Source of the DNA: CAIMMJ01 sp037131955
GTDB taxonomy: Bacteria; Bacteroidota; Bacteroidia; UBA4408
Direction of reading: 5' to 3'
Assembly (NCBI GenBank): GCA_037131955.1
Contig: JBAXQC010000001.1
Coordinates: forward strand, 62,001 to 126,000
Length of the DNA stretch: 64,000 nt
Position numbers and translations under genes: made by a program. Numbering within the stretch: the first letter of the stretch is position 1; every line of letters begins with the position of its first letter. The notes below the pieces were generated by a model. That model was not told the DNA's origin and did not search any database. It saw only the letters and a list, made by a program, of their open reading frames with translations. Below are positions 24,400 through 33,449 of the stretch, one piece after another.

Positions 24400-26163
24400 T
24401 TAATTATTACTGCTCCAAATTGTGTGGTTGTTTTTTTGAAAATCTGAAACCCCCACTTTTCTTGAAATAATAGCACGAGAATAATAATCTGTTTGTGATA
24501 ATTTTAAATTTACCTCTTTAAATTTAGATTTCGAAAATAGTTGAAGTGTTAAATTTTTATCGTTGCATAAGTTAAAGCAATCGTTCCAGTCAGATTTTAA
24601 TTCAATACCATTCATGGCAATAATTTTGTCGCCAATTGCTATGCCGGCCATATCGGCTTTAGAATTTGGATAAATAGCATTTACAATATAGCTGCCATTG
24701 GCATTTATATCCGCTTTAATTCCTAATGTGCTTTCATAGGCATTAGAGGAGGGAATAAAGTGTAAATCGTATCCCAAAAAATCAAAAGAAGACTCTAACC
24801 GAGAAATCATTGATTCTGTACCAAAAATAAAATTGTTGCAAAAGTCATCCCACTTTTCATTAGAAATTTTCTCCAAAATATTTTTAAATGAATTAAAATC
24901 ATAACCTCTGTTTTTGAGTCCAAATTCAGAATATAATGTTCTCATTACATCATCGAGTGAATGTTTATTGTGGGTACTTTTTCTTATACTAATATCCATC
25001 AAAAAAGCAATTAAACAACCTTCGGTATAAATGCTAACTTTTCTATCTGGAATACCTTTTACATATCCGTCTAACCAAGTATCATAAGAAGATTCTGCCA
25101 CCGAATAATTTTTTCTTCCAAAGTTATCGGAGTGTTTCTGAATCTGTTCTTGTAAGGTAGTAAGATAATCGTGCTCAGAAAAAACACCTGAACGATACAA
25201 CAAATAATCTCCGTAATAAGTAGTTATTCCTTCGTAAATAAAACCAAGTTTACTGTAATTTTCTTGCGTAAAATCATAAGGAAGCATATCTGTTGGACGT
25301 ATTTTTTTTACATTCCATACGTGAAATAATTCATGACAAGAAACTCCTAAAAGCTCGTCGTAAATTTCTTTCTTCATTAGTTTATTTCCGGGGCCTAGAG
25401 CAATGATGGTAGAATTTAAATGTTCTACGCCATGATAAAATGGAGTTGGCAGAATTTGAAAAATAAAATGATACTCTTTGCCGGGGAATGATTTAAACAA
25501 ATTTAATTGTTCATTTGTAAACACATAAAAATCTCTTAGTAGCAAATTCCAATCTAGATTTGCAATTCCCTGAAACCACAAATGAAATTTTATAGAATTT
25601 ATTTCATAAAAATTATGTTGCAAAGTATCACTGCAAATGAAAGGTGAATCCGCTAATTCATCAAAGTTTGAATGAGAAAATTTAATAGAGCATAACTCAG
25701 TATCAATAAATGTTTTATTGAATGTAAATGAGGAAGCAATTTCATACTTCATAGGTAAAACTAATTCAACTTCTAATTCGCTTTTAAAGAGATGAACAGG
25801 ATAAGCAAAACAATTTACAGGGTTTATGTAAATCTGTGATTCATCTAAGTATGTTGAACCAGCGTTGATTTCTGAGGCATAATATTCATAAGAAACAATT
25901 ACTTTATTTGTTGATGGACAATCAATCTCCCAAAGGTCTTTGTTAAGTTTATTAAACATTAAGCTATTTCCATTTTTGTCTGTGCAACTAAAATTTCTAA
26001 TATTTTTTGCAAAGTTTCCAAGCTCATATCTTCCGGGTCGCCAGGAGGGCAATTGAATGTGAGCGGTTGAAATTTCCTTAGAGTCAAATTCAAGTGATAT
26101 AGAAATAAATTGACGGTGAGGATTATTGCACGTTAGTTGGTATTTTAAATTATGAAAAGACAT
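24400..26163 (-). CDS. M61 family metallopeptidase with PDZ domain
   Basis: A 587-residue M61 (glycyl aminopeptidase-like) protein. The beta-sandwich N-domain holds LPSWRPGRYELGNFAKNI at about 38-55, the family signature. The zinc motif is HELFH at 277-281 (within CHELFHVWN), with E311 in YEGITTYYGDY as third ligand. A C-terminal PDZ domain (about 485-555) includes GSYIVNAIYPNSKADMAGI and GDKIIAMNGIEL. There is no clear signal peptide, which suggests a cytoplasmic protein. Its start is 6 bases after the mutase stop codon, so it is co-transcribed with methylmalonyl-CoA mutase; no functional link is obvious. Confidence 0.92.
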   Translation of the reverse strand: MSFHNLKYQLTCNNPHRQFISISLEFDSKEISTAHIQLPSWRPGRYELGNFAKNIRNFSCTDKNGNSLMFNKLNKDLWEIDCPSTNKVIVSYEYYASEINAGSTYLDESQIYINPVNCFAYPVHLFKSELEVELVLPMKYEIASSFTFNKTFIDTELCSIKFSHSNFDELADSPFICSDTLQHNFYEINSIKFHLWFQGIANLDWNLLLRDFYVFTNEQLNLFKSFPGKEYHFIFQILPTPFYHGVEHLNSTIIALGPGNKLMKKEIYDELLGVSCHELFHVWNVKKIRPTDMLPYDFTQENYSKLGFIYEGITTYYGDYLLYRSGVFSEHDYLTTLQEQIQKHSDNFGRKNYSVAESSYDTWLDGYVKGIPDRKVSIYTEGCLIAFLMDISIRKSTHNKHSLDDVMRTLYSEFGLKNRGYDFNSFKNILEKISNEKWDDFCNNFIFGTESMISRLESSFDFLGYDLHFIPSSNAYESTLGIKADINANGSYIVNAIYPNSKADMAGIAIGDKIIAMNGIELKSDWNDCFNLCNDKNLTLQLFSKSKFKEVNLKLSQTDYYSRAIISRKVGVSDFQKNNHTIWSSNN

Positions 26164-26169
26164 ATAAAT

Positions 26170-27729
26170 TTAATTAGGTCTGTACTCACCAAAAACATTT
26201 CTAAATGTATCGGCAATTTCACCAAGTGTAGCATACTGTTCGCATGCTTCTAAAATACCAGGCATAAGGTTAACATTTGCCCTTGCATCTGCATCTAATT
26301 TTTGCAAAAGCAGTGTAATTTTTTGATTGTCTCTTTCTGATTTAAGTTGATTTAATTTAGCAATTTGTTGTACCCTTATGTTATCGTCAACAACAAAAAT
26401 ATTTTCAATAGGATTTTCTTTAGCAGTAAATTTATTTACACCAACAATAATTTTTTCGCCACTTTCTATGTCATTTTGATAACGGTATGCCGAGCCTGCA
26501 ATTTCATCTTGAATGTATCCTTCTTCAATTGCTTGAACTGAGCCGCCCATTGCATCTATTTTATTGATGTATTCCCATGCTTTTTCTTCAATTTCGTTGG
26601 TTAAATTTTCAACAAAGTAAGAACCTGCCAATGGGTCAACGGTTTCGGAAACTCCACTTTCAAAAGCAATAAGTTGTTGTGTTCTTAAAGCTATTCGAGC
26701 AGCCTCTTCTGTTGGAAGTGCAATGGCTTCATCAAATCCGTTTGTATGCAAAGATTGAGTGCCGCCTAATACTGCAGATAATGCTTGAATGGTAACTCTG
26801 ATGATGTTGTTTTGCGGCTGTTGAGCAGTAAGAGTGGAACCACCAGTTTGAGTATGAAATCTTAGCATCATACTTTTAGGATCTTTGGCACCTAAATCTT
26901 TTGTAATTTTAGCCCACATTCTTCTAGCTGCTCTAAATTTTGCAACTTCTTCGAACAAATTGTTGTGTGCATTAAAAAAGAAGGATAATCGTTTTGCAAA
27001 GACATCTATGTCTAATCCTTTGTCTAGAGCGGCCAATAAATATGACTTACCGTTTGAAAGGGTGAAAGCAAGTTCTTGAACAGCATTTGCCCCTGCTTCT
27101 CTAATGTGGTAACCGCTTATAGAAATTGTATTCCATTTTGGAACTTCTTTGCTACAGTATTCAAAAATATCAGTAATTAGTCGCATCGAAGGCTTTGGAG
27201 GATAAATGTAAGTACCTCTTGCAGCGTATTCTTTAAGGATATCGTTTTGAATTGTGCCTGAAATTTTTTTGATATCAGCTCCTTGCTTCTTTGCTAAGGC
27301 AACATACATTGCCAACAAAGTTGAAGCAGTAGAATTAATGGTCATTGAAGTTGTGATTTTTTCTAATTCAATTCCATCAAACAAAACTTCCATGTCTCTT
27401 AAAGAATCAATTGCAACACCTGCTTTACCTACTTCGCCATCTGCAAACTCATGATCAGAATCGTACCCGATTTGGGTAGGTAAGTCAAACGCAACGGAAA
27501 GCCCTGTTGTTCCATTGTTTAGCAAATAATGGTATCTTTTGTTAGACTCTTCGGCAGTGGAAAAACCAGCATATTGCCTCATTGTCCATAATTTACTCCT
27601 GTACATATCAGCCTGAACACCTCGTGTAAAGGGATATTCGCCGGCCTTTTCTATTAAAGGTTCTGTGGGAGGATATGTCTGTTTTATTTCAATTCCCGAA
27701 TCAGTAAAAATTTTTTTTGAGTTTTCCAT
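26170..27729 (-). CDS. Methylmalonyl-CoA mutase, catalytic subunit without B12 domain
   Basis: A 519-residue (beta/alpha)8 acyl-CoA mutase large subunit that ends before the cobalamin-binding domain, so a separate small B12-binding protein is required. Y53 in TMRQYAGFSTAEESN and R171 in AARGTYIYPPKPSMR are the residues typical of methylmalonyl-CoA mutase; isobutyryl- and related mutases have F and Q there. It interconverts methylmalonyl-CoA and succinyl-CoA in propionate metabolism. The B12 subunit is not in this window. Confidence 0.9.
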   Translation of the reverse strand: MENSKKIFTDSGIEIKQTYPPTEPLIEKAGEYPFTRGVQADMYRSKLWTMRQYAGFSTAEESNKRYHYLLNNGTTGLSVAFDLPTQIGYDSDHEFADGEVGKAGVAIDSLRDMEVLFDGIELEKITTSMTINSTASTLLAMYVALAKKQGADIKKISGTIQNDILKEYAARGTYIYPPKPSMRLITDIFEYCSKEVPKWNTISISGYHIREAGANAVQELAFTLSNGKSYLLAALDKGLDIDVFAKRLSFFFNAHNNLFEEVAKFRAARRMWAKITKDLGAKDPKSMMLRFHTQTGGSTLTAQQPQNNIIRVTIQALSAVLGGTQSLHTNGFDEAIALPTEEAARIALRTQQLIAFESGVSETVDPLAGSYFVENLTNEIEEKAWEYINKIDAMGGSVQAIEEGYIQDEIAGSAYRYQNDIESGEKIIVGVNKFTAKENPIENIFVVDDNIRVQQIAKLNQLKSERDNQKITLLLQKLDADARANVNLMPGILEACEQYATLGEIADTFRNVFGEYRPN

Positions 27730-27758
27730 ACAAAAAGCAATTTCAATTGTTTATCAAG

Positions 27759-27766
27759 CAAATTTA
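27759..27766 (-). promoter_or_regulatory. -7 promoter box for the mutase-peptidase operon
   Basis: TAAATTTG on the minus strand is an exact TAnnTTTG, about 29 bases ahead of the mutase start codon. It faces away from the ferrochelatase promoter in an 86-base divergent region. Confidence 0.5.
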
Positions 27767-27799
27767 TACAAAGAAATTAGAGTAAAGCACGACAATTAT

Positions 27800-27807
27800 T
27801 AGATTTG
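27800..27807 (+). promoter_or_regulatory. -7 promoter box for ferrochelatase
   Basis: TAGATTTG fits TAnnTTTG exactly and ends 8 bases before the hemH ATG, so the transcript would have almost no leader. Confidence 0.55.
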
Positions 27808-27815
27808 CAAAAAAT

Positions 27816-28838
27816 ATGGAAAACCAAAACAACAAAACTGGAGTATTGCTAATAAATTTAGGAACTCCAGATAGTCCTTCAACATCAGATGTAAGAAAAT
27901 ACTTATTTGATTTTTTAAACGATGGAAGAGTAATAGATATTAATCCAATTGCAAGAGCGCTTTTAGTAAACTTAATTATTGTTCCGTTTAGAGCTCCAAA
28001 ATCTGCAAAACTTTACAAAGAAATTTGGTCAGAAAAAGGATCTCCACTTTTGTATCATGGCAAGAATTTAACATATAAACTAAGGGAATCGCTAGGTGCT
28101 GATTACGAAGTTTATTTTGCAATGAGGTATCAAAATCCAAACATGCGATTGGTTTTGGATGAGATGAAAAATAAATATTTTAAAAAATTAATTGTACTGC
28201 CCTTGTATCCGCAATATGCAGGATCAACAACTGGTTCTACCATAGAATTATTGATGAAAGAAATTGGGAAATGGCAAGTAATGCCTCAAATAAAAATTAT
28301 TACAAAATTTTACCAGAATCCAGATTACATAAGTTGTGTTGCCAAAAGCTCAGAAAAATACAATTGGAAAGATTACGACCATGTATTGTTTAGCTTTCAT
28401 GGAATTCCGGAAAGACAAATAAAAAGAACAGATTTTACTGACTGCTGTTTAAAAGAAAATTGTTGTGGAAAAATTACAGCTGCAAATGAATATTGCTACA
28501 AAGCAGGTTGCTACGAAACTGCAAGAAATGTAGCCAAAGAGATAGGAATTCCGTTGGAAAAATACTCAGTGAGTTTTCAAAGTAGATTAGGAAGAGACCC
28601 ATGGATTAAACCCTACTCCGATAAAGTAATTGAAGAATTTGCAAACAAAGGCATGAAGAAATTATTAGTTTTTTCTCCTGCTTTTGTTGCAGACTGTCTG
28701 GAAACAATTCATGAGATTGGTGCAGAATACGACGAGTTGTTTAAGGAGCACGGTGGCGAAAAAATACAATTAGTAGAAAGCTTAAATAGTAATGATTACT
28801 GGGTGGAGACGGTAAAAAAAATGATTCTAGAAAACTAA
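27816..28838 (+). CDS. hemH: Ferrochelatase (HemH)
   Basis: A 340-residue ferrochelatase, which inserts iron into protoporphyrin IX (or coproporphyrin) as the last step of heme synthesis. GVLLINLGTPDSP opens the protein; the catalytic histidine is H195 in FSFHGIPER and the conserved glutamate is E296 in DCLETIHEIG. Between them is a cysteine-rich segment, DCCLKENCC at 209-217 then CYKAGCYET, with six cysteines; many bacteroidotal and proteobacterial ferrochelatases have cysteines here and in some homologues they bind an iron-sulfur cluster. The next gene starts 4 bases after its stop, so they form an operon. Confidence 0.95.
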   Translation: MENQNNKTGVLLINLGTPDSPSTSDVRKYLFDFLNDGRVIDINPIARALLVNLIIVPFRAPKSAKLYKEIWSEKGSPLLYHGKNLTYKLRESLGADYEVYFAMRYQNPNMRLVLDEMKNKYFKKLIVLPLYPQYAGSTTGSTIELLMKEIGKWQVMPQIKIITKFYQNPDYISCVAKSSEKYNWKDYDHVLFSFHGIPERQIKRTDFTDCCLKENCCGKITAANEYCYKAGCYETARNVAKEIGIPLEKYSVSFQSRLGRDPWIKPYSDKVIEEFANKGMKKLLVFSPAFVADCLETIHEIGAEYDELFKEHGGEKIQLVESLNSNDYWVETVKKMILEN

Positions 28839-28842
28839 AATT

Positions 28843-29499
28843 TTGGTTTCGAAACTAAAGTATTTTTTAAGTTTTATATTCGACGTTAAAATAGAAACTA
28901 CTGAAAGTATTTTAAACCCATTTCTGCAAGTTGTGATTAGAAATGGTAGATTGTTGTTAAACACATATAATGCCAACTATTCTTATGGTAGCCTGCAAGA
29001 TGCCTTTAGATTTGTGTTTAAGAAAATAAAAATTGAAGATAAGAAAATAAAAGACATTCTTGTTTTAGGTTTTGGTTGTGGTAGCGTTGCAGCCTTGTTT
29101 AATGGCTATAAAAACGTTGAAATTACTGGAGTTGAAGCAGATGAAAAGGTGCTAGCGTTGTATGAAAAATATTTTATTGAAGAGATTACATCAGAGTTAA
29201 ATTTAGTTGAAGCGTTCGCCGAAGATTATGTAACAACTATAACTAAAACCTACGATTTAATTATTGTTGATGTATTTATCGACATTGAAGTTCCAAGTAG
29301 TATTAAAGAATCCTCGTTTTATAAACCTTTACAAAACAGATTAAATAAAAATGGAATTTTGATTTTTAATTTTATTGTTTTGAATGAAAAAGAACAAATT
29401 GAATTTGAAAAAATTGAAGATTATTTTAAGTTAAATTATAGAAGAGTAGAAACAATAGAATTTATGAAATTTAATAAGATTCTAGTGGCAGAAAAATAA
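28843..29499 (+). CDS. Spermidine synthase-like SAM-dependent methyltransferase
   Basis: A 218-residue class I methyltransferase-fold protein. The AdoMet-binding motif I is VLGFGCGSVAAL at about 68-79, followed by GVEADEKVLALYEKYF (acidic residue that binds the ribose) and LIIVDVFIDIEVP. The order matches spermidine/spermine synthase-like proteins, but the polyamine gatekeeper residues are not evident, so a true aminopropyl transferase is not supported. The start is TTG, 4 bases after the hemH stop. It ends next to the DtxR gene, which runs towards it. Confidence 0.75.
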   Translation: MVSKLKYFLSFIFDVKIETTESILNPFLQVVIRNGRLLLNTYNANYSYGSLQDAFRFVFKKIKIEDKKIKDILVLGFGCGSVAALFNGYKNVEITGVEADEKVLALYEKYFIEEITSELNLVEAFAEDYVTTITKTYDLIIVDVFIDIEVPSSIKESSFYKPLQNRLNKNGILIFNFIVLNEKEQIEFEKIEDYFKLNYRRVETIEFMKFNKILVAEK

Positions 29500-30210
29500 T
29501 TATTCTAGGTCACACAATTTTTTGTTGCACTCCCCTATTACTTTGCAATCATTGCATACAACAAAAATATTCTCTGCCAATTTATTTGAAATTGTTATTG
29601 TTTTTTTTTCTACCAATATATTCATAGAGAGATCAAATGGTTGAATTTTAACAACTTTAAGTGATTTGTTTATTCCCAAACCTAATTCAAATAAATGCTT
29701 TAAAAGAACATCAGAATTTTCTTTCATGGCAACCATTTTTACAGCTTTACCCACTTTAGCACTTGAAAGAGTTTTTTTGAAATGTATTTTAATCTCTCCT
29801 TTAGAATTTGGAATTACATCGCCGTGGGGATCAAATTGAGGATAATTTAAAAATTCATCTAATCGTTCAATTAATTTAGGGTTGTTTACATGCTCTAGTA
29901 ATTCTGCAATTTCATGTATTTCATCCCAAGTAAATTTTAGTTTATCAAACAAAAATGTTTCCCATAATCTATGTCTTCTAATTATTTCGATTCCTGATTT
30001 TTTGCCAGATTTAGTAATTTTTATTTTCCCGTATTTTTCGTAATCAATAAGCTTTTTATCTTTTAATCTTTTAAGCATATCATTTACTGTTGCAGGTTTT
30101 ACACCTAAATCTAAAGCTAATTCATTTGTACCCACTTTTCCGTCAATTGAATTTTTTTCAGAAATTTTAATTAAGGCTTTTAGATAATTCTCTTCAGTGG
30201 CAGATAACAT
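29500..30210 (-). CDS. DtxR/MntR-family metal-dependent repressor
   Basis: A 236-residue regulator of iron or manganese uptake. The winged helix spans about 1-70 (LALDLGVKPATVNDMLKRLKDKKLI is the recognition part), the metal-binding dimerisation domain about 75-145 with RRHRLWETFL and E/H-rich IHEIAELLEHV, and a FeoA/SH3-like domain follows from about 160. The last 20 residues hold four cysteines in the spacing CX2CX5CX4C (CNDCKVIGECNKKLC), not part of the usual family core. It is divergent from a TonB-dependent receptor, and both promoters contain a DtxR-like box. Confidence 0.93.
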   Translation of the reverse strand: MLSATEENYLKALIKISEKNSIDGKVGTNELALDLGVKPATVNDMLKRLKDKKLIDYEKYGKIKITKSGKKSGIEIIRRHRLWETFLFDKLKFTWDEIHEIAELLEHVNNPKLIERLDEFLNYPQFDPHGDVIPNSKGEIKIHFKKTLSSAKVGKAVKMVAMKENSDVLLKHLFELGLGINKSLKVVKIQPFDLSMNILVEKKTITISNKLAENIFVVCNDCKVIGECNKKLCDLE

Positions 30211-30214
30211 GTTG

Positions 30215-30222
30215 CAAAAATA
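30215..30222 (-). promoter_or_regulatory. -7 promoter box for the DtxR-family gene
   Basis: TATTTTTG on the minus strand fits TAnnTTTG, with only 4 bases before the ATG, so the message is probably leaderless. The first DtxR-like box is about 20 bases upstream. Confidence 0.5.
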
Positions 30223-30242
30223 AAAAAATGTTTGAATTTAAT

Positions 30243-30257
30243 TTAGATTAACCAAAC
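30243..30257. promoter_or_regulatory. DtxR-like operator, box 1
   Basis: TTAGATTAACCAAAC is identical at 14 of 15 positions to box 2 and resembles the DtxR/MntR consensus (TTAGGTTA...TAACCTAA). It lies where the -33 region of the regulator's own promoter would be, suggesting autoregulation. Confidence 0.65.
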
Positions 30258-30338
30258 AAAATAAATCAGTTGCAAAGACCTAATATTTAATGTGAAAATT
30301 AATAAACTTTAATTAAAAATAAATATTTTGTTTAATTT

Positions 30339-30369
30339 TTGTTAGATTAACCTAACTTTTATACTTTTG
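30339..30369 (+). promoter_or_regulatory. Promoter of the TonB-dependent receptor gene with embedded operator
   Basis: TTG at 30339-30341, a 20-base gap and TACTTTTG at 30362-30369 fit the Bacteroidota promoter pattern. The near-palindrome GTTAGATTAACCTAAC at 30341-30356 (box 2) fills the gap, a classic position for repression by a metal-loaded DtxR-type protein. Start codon at 30382. Confidence 0.75.
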
Positions 30370-30381
30370 TGGTCATAACAA

Positions 30382-32667
30382 ATGAAAAAAAATAAACTAT
30401 TTATTGTTGTTGTAATTTATCTATCTTTTCCTTTATTAATAAAAAGCCAAAGCATAGAGGGAAAAATTACTGACGGGGAAAATGCCCTAGAAATGGTTGA
30501 CGTTTATTTAAAAGGCCATAATTATTCTTGTAAGTCAGATTCAGTGGGCAATTACTCGTTAAAAAAAGTTCCATTTGGAACTTATATTTTAGAAACATCT
30601 ATTGTTGGCTACACCAAATTTTCAAAAAAAATAAAAATAGATTCGAAACAGAACTACAAAATTGATGTCAACCTAAGAGGTAATAAAATAGTGTTGAAAG
30701 AATTGGTTGTGAGTGGAACACTAAAACAGGTGAACAGAATGGAAAGTCTTGTTCCGGTTGAAGTATACAACAGCAAATTCTTAAACAAAAATCCTAGTTC
30801 ATGTTTGTTTGATGCCTTGCAAACAGTAAACGGAATAAGACCTCAGGTAAACTGTAATATTTGTAACACGGGCGATATAAGGATTAATGGTTTACCAGGG
30901 CCATACACCATGGTTTTGATTGATGGGATGCCAATAGTAAGCAGTTTATCCACTGTTTATGGTTTATCTGGAATTCCTAATGCAATGATAGATAAGATTG
31001 AAGTTGTAAAAGGACCGGCATCTTCCATTTATGGCAGTGAGGCAATTGGTGGATTGATAAACATAATTACCAAAAAGAATAGTTCCTCGCCACAATTCTC
31101 ATTCGATTCCTATGCCACTTCCTGGAGTGAGCTGAATACCGATGTGAGTGCAAAATTTAATATTGGGAATAAAATTAGCGTACTTACAGGCGTAAATAAT
31201 TTTTATTTTAATAACGCAGTAGATAAAAATAAAGATGGGTTTACTGACATTAGTTTACAAAAAAGAATTTCTATTTTTCAAAAATGGAACATCGAAAGAA
31301 AAAACAACAAACAATTTTCTTTAGCAGCCAGATATTTTAATGAAGAAAGATGGGGCGGCGAAACCAATTGGCGAAAAGAATTTAGAGGAGGAGATAGTAT
31401 TTACGGTGAAAGTATTTATACAAAACGATTAGAAATTTTTGGGAATTATCAATTACCAACAAAAGAAAAATTATTCCTAAGTTTTTCGTTAAACAACCAC
31501 CATCAAGACAGCAGATATGGAACAAGTTCATACATAGCAAATCAATCTGTTGGATTTGCACAATTGGTATGGGATAAAAAAATAAATAAAAATGATTTTT
31601 TAGTTGGAGCAGCAATAAGAAATACAGTATATGACGACAATACTACAGCTACTTCATTAGAATTTGGTGGGTTAAACAATCCAAGTAAGATTTTTTTGCC
31701 AGGTATATTTGTGCAAAATGAGTACAAAATAGATTCTGCGCAATCTATCTTAACAGGAATAAGATACGATTACAACTCAGTTCATAAAAATATTGTTACA
31801 CCAAGACTTGCCTATAAAATTATATTAAAAAATAAATCAATTATAAGGTTAAATTCGGGCACTGGTTTTAGGGCAGTAAATTTATTTACCGAAGACCATG
31901 CAGCACTTACGGGAGCAAGAAAAGTGGTAATTTTAGAAAATTTAAATCCAGAAAAATCTTTCAATACAAATCTCAACTACACTAAAAAATTTAGTTTTAA
32001 CAATAAAAAAGAGCTAACCTTTGATTTATCTGCGTTTTACACCTATTTCAACAACAGAATAATACCCGATTATCTCACCGACCCCAATCTTATAATCTAT
32101 AAAAATATCAACGGATATGGAGTAAGCAGAGGACTATCCATGAATGTAGATTTTGATTTTAATGAAACCACCGATATTATTTTGGGCGGTACTTTTTTAG
32201 ATGTGTTTATTAAAGAAAATCAACAAAAAAACCAACAGATTTTAACCGAAAATTTTTCTGCAAGTTGGACAATTTCTCATAAAATTGAAAAATATGATTT
32301 AAGAATAGACTATACCGGCAATTTATTTAGCCCAATGCAATTGCCTTTAATTGGAGAGCTTGATCCAAGAAATGAAAAGTCGCCGTGGTGGAGTATTCAA
32401 AATATTCAACTGGTTTTTTTCGGAATAAGAAACTTCGAGATCTATGGTGGTATAAAAAACTTATTTGATTTTTTACCCGGAAAAAACAATCCATTTTTAA
32501 TTGCAAGAGCCAACGACCCATTTGATAAAAACATAAAAAAAGATTCAAACGGAAATGTAATTGTAACACCAGATAATCCCTATGCATTAAGCTTTGACCC
32601 TACTTATGTATTTGCTCCAAACCAAGGAAGAAGATATTTTTTAGGATTGAGGTATAGTTTATTTTAG
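30382..32667 (+). CDS. TonB-dependent outer-membrane receptor, DtxR-controlled
   Basis: A 761-residue receptor. Signal peptide to about residue 22 (LIKSQS), a carboxypeptidase-regulatory-like domain at about 24-100, plug domain at about 115-232 with NGLPGPYTMVLIDGMPIVSS and KGPASSIYGSEAIGG, and the beta-barrel to the end. The plug has a CxxC pair (C158, C161 in NCNICNTGD). The C-terminus closes with YFLGLRYSLF. The operator in its promoter implies uptake of iron, manganese or another metal or its carrier under shortage; the precise ligand is unknown. The next gene is 36 bases downstream and may be co-transcribed. Confidence 0.92.
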   Translation: MKKNKLFIVVVIYLSFPLLIKSQSIEGKITDGENALEMVDVYLKGHNYSCKSDSVGNYSLKKVPFGTYILETSIVGYTKFSKKIKIDSKQNYKIDVNLRGNKIVLKELVVSGTLKQVNRMESLVPVEVYNSKFLNKNPSSCLFDALQTVNGIRPQVNCNICNTGDIRINGLPGPYTMVLIDGMPIVSSLSTVYGLSGIPNAMIDKIEVVKGPASSIYGSEAIGGLINIITKKNSSSPQFSFDSYATSWSELNTDVSAKFNIGNKISVLTGVNNFYFNNAVDKNKDGFTDISLQKRISIFQKWNIERKNNKQFSLAARYFNEERWGGETNWRKEFRGGDSIYGESIYTKRLEIFGNYQLPTKEKLFLSFSLNNHHQDSRYGTSSYIANQSVGFAQLVWDKKINKNDFLVGAAIRNTVYDDNTTATSLEFGGLNNPSKIFLPGIFVQNEYKIDSAQSILTGIRYDYNSVHKNIVTPRLAYKIILKNKSIIRLNSGTGFRAVNLFTEDHAALTGARKVVILENLNPEKSFNTNLNYTKKFSFNNKKELTFDLSAFYTYFNNRIIPDYLTDPNLIIYKNINGYGVSRGLSMNVDFDFNETTDIILGGTFLDVFIKENQQKNQQILTENFSASWTISHKIEKYDLRIDYTGNLFSPMQLPLIGELDPRNEKSPWWSIQNIQLVFFGIRNFEIYGGIKNLFDFLPGKNNPFLIARANDPFDKNIKKDSNGNVIVTPDNPYALSFDPTYVFAPNQGRRYFLGLRYSLF

Positions 32668-32703
32668 AATTCTTACTTTTATTAAAATTTATTCTCTGAA
32701 TTC

Positions 32704-33393
32704 ATGAAATCATATTTTAAGATTTTTAAATTATTATTCATCATTAATCTTATTGGTTCAGGGTTTGTTTTTTCTCAAGAAAAAAAAATTCTGTTGCTTC
32801 CATTATCAAAAAAAATGATTGAGCTAGACAGAGGAACCAGAGAAATGTTTAAGTACAACAAAATGAATTTAGACTCGGTGAACACAAAGATTTCAGAATT
32901 GGTTACGGAACGATTCATAAGAAACTTTAATGAGTATAAAATAGAAAATATTTACGATAAACCTGAACTAAAATATTTAAACGATAGCTTGGTATTTTTT
33001 CAAAAATGGAACTCATTTAGAGTACAAGAATTTGAAAATTCAGGTAAATTAGGTAAGACGGTTATTAGCAATGTTCCAAATGAAAACAAAAATTATATCG
33101 GAAGGTACATCGCTCAAAAGTTTGAAGATTCCATTAAGAATATTGTATTAAAAAACAACTACATAAATTTTGTATTGATTAATAAACTGGAAGTAAAGAA
33201 TCAATTAAATTCAAACAAAAAAATAATAATACACTTTGAGTTTTATGATAAAAATGCAAAAAGAGTTTACGGTGGCAAACAAAGCACAACTATTTCAATA
33301 ACAAAAAGAACTTACGGAAACGTATTTTTCTATTTTTTAAAAAATTGTTTAGACAGCCATTTCCAAAATACAAAACAAAACTATTTCCACTAA
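32704..33393 (+). CDS. Secreted protein of unknown function next to the metal receptor
   Basis: A 229-residue protein with an N-terminal signal peptide (cleavage near FSQ, residue 25). No family is recognised. The mature part has a KKILLLPLSKKMIELDRGTREMFKYN start, a lysine-rich middle and alternating strands, e.g. KIIIHFEFYDKNAKRVYGGKQSTTISITK. The start ILLLPLS... and its position suggest a periplasmic or lipid-side partner of the TonB receptor, but that is context only. Confidence 0.6.
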   Translation: MKSYFKIFKLLFIINLIGSGFVFSQEKKILLLPLSKKMIELDRGTREMFKYNKMNLDSVNTKISELVTERFIRNFNEYKIENIYDKPELKYLNDSLVFFQKWNSFRVQEFENSGKLGKTVISNVPNENKNYIGRYIAQKFEDSIKNIVLKNNYINFVLINKLEVKNQLNSNKKIIIHFEFYDKNAKRVYGGKQSTTISITKRTYGNVFFYFLKNCLDSHFQNTKQNYFH

Positions 33394-33449
33394 AGTTTTA
33401 ATTCGTTATCACATTTAAACATCTTGATGGTGGATGTGTTCTTTGTGTG

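Noticed and set aside
28843..29499. True spermidine synthase
   Set aside because: Only the nucleotide-binding fold is clear; the residues that hold putrescine are not recognisable and no decarboxylase gene is nearby.
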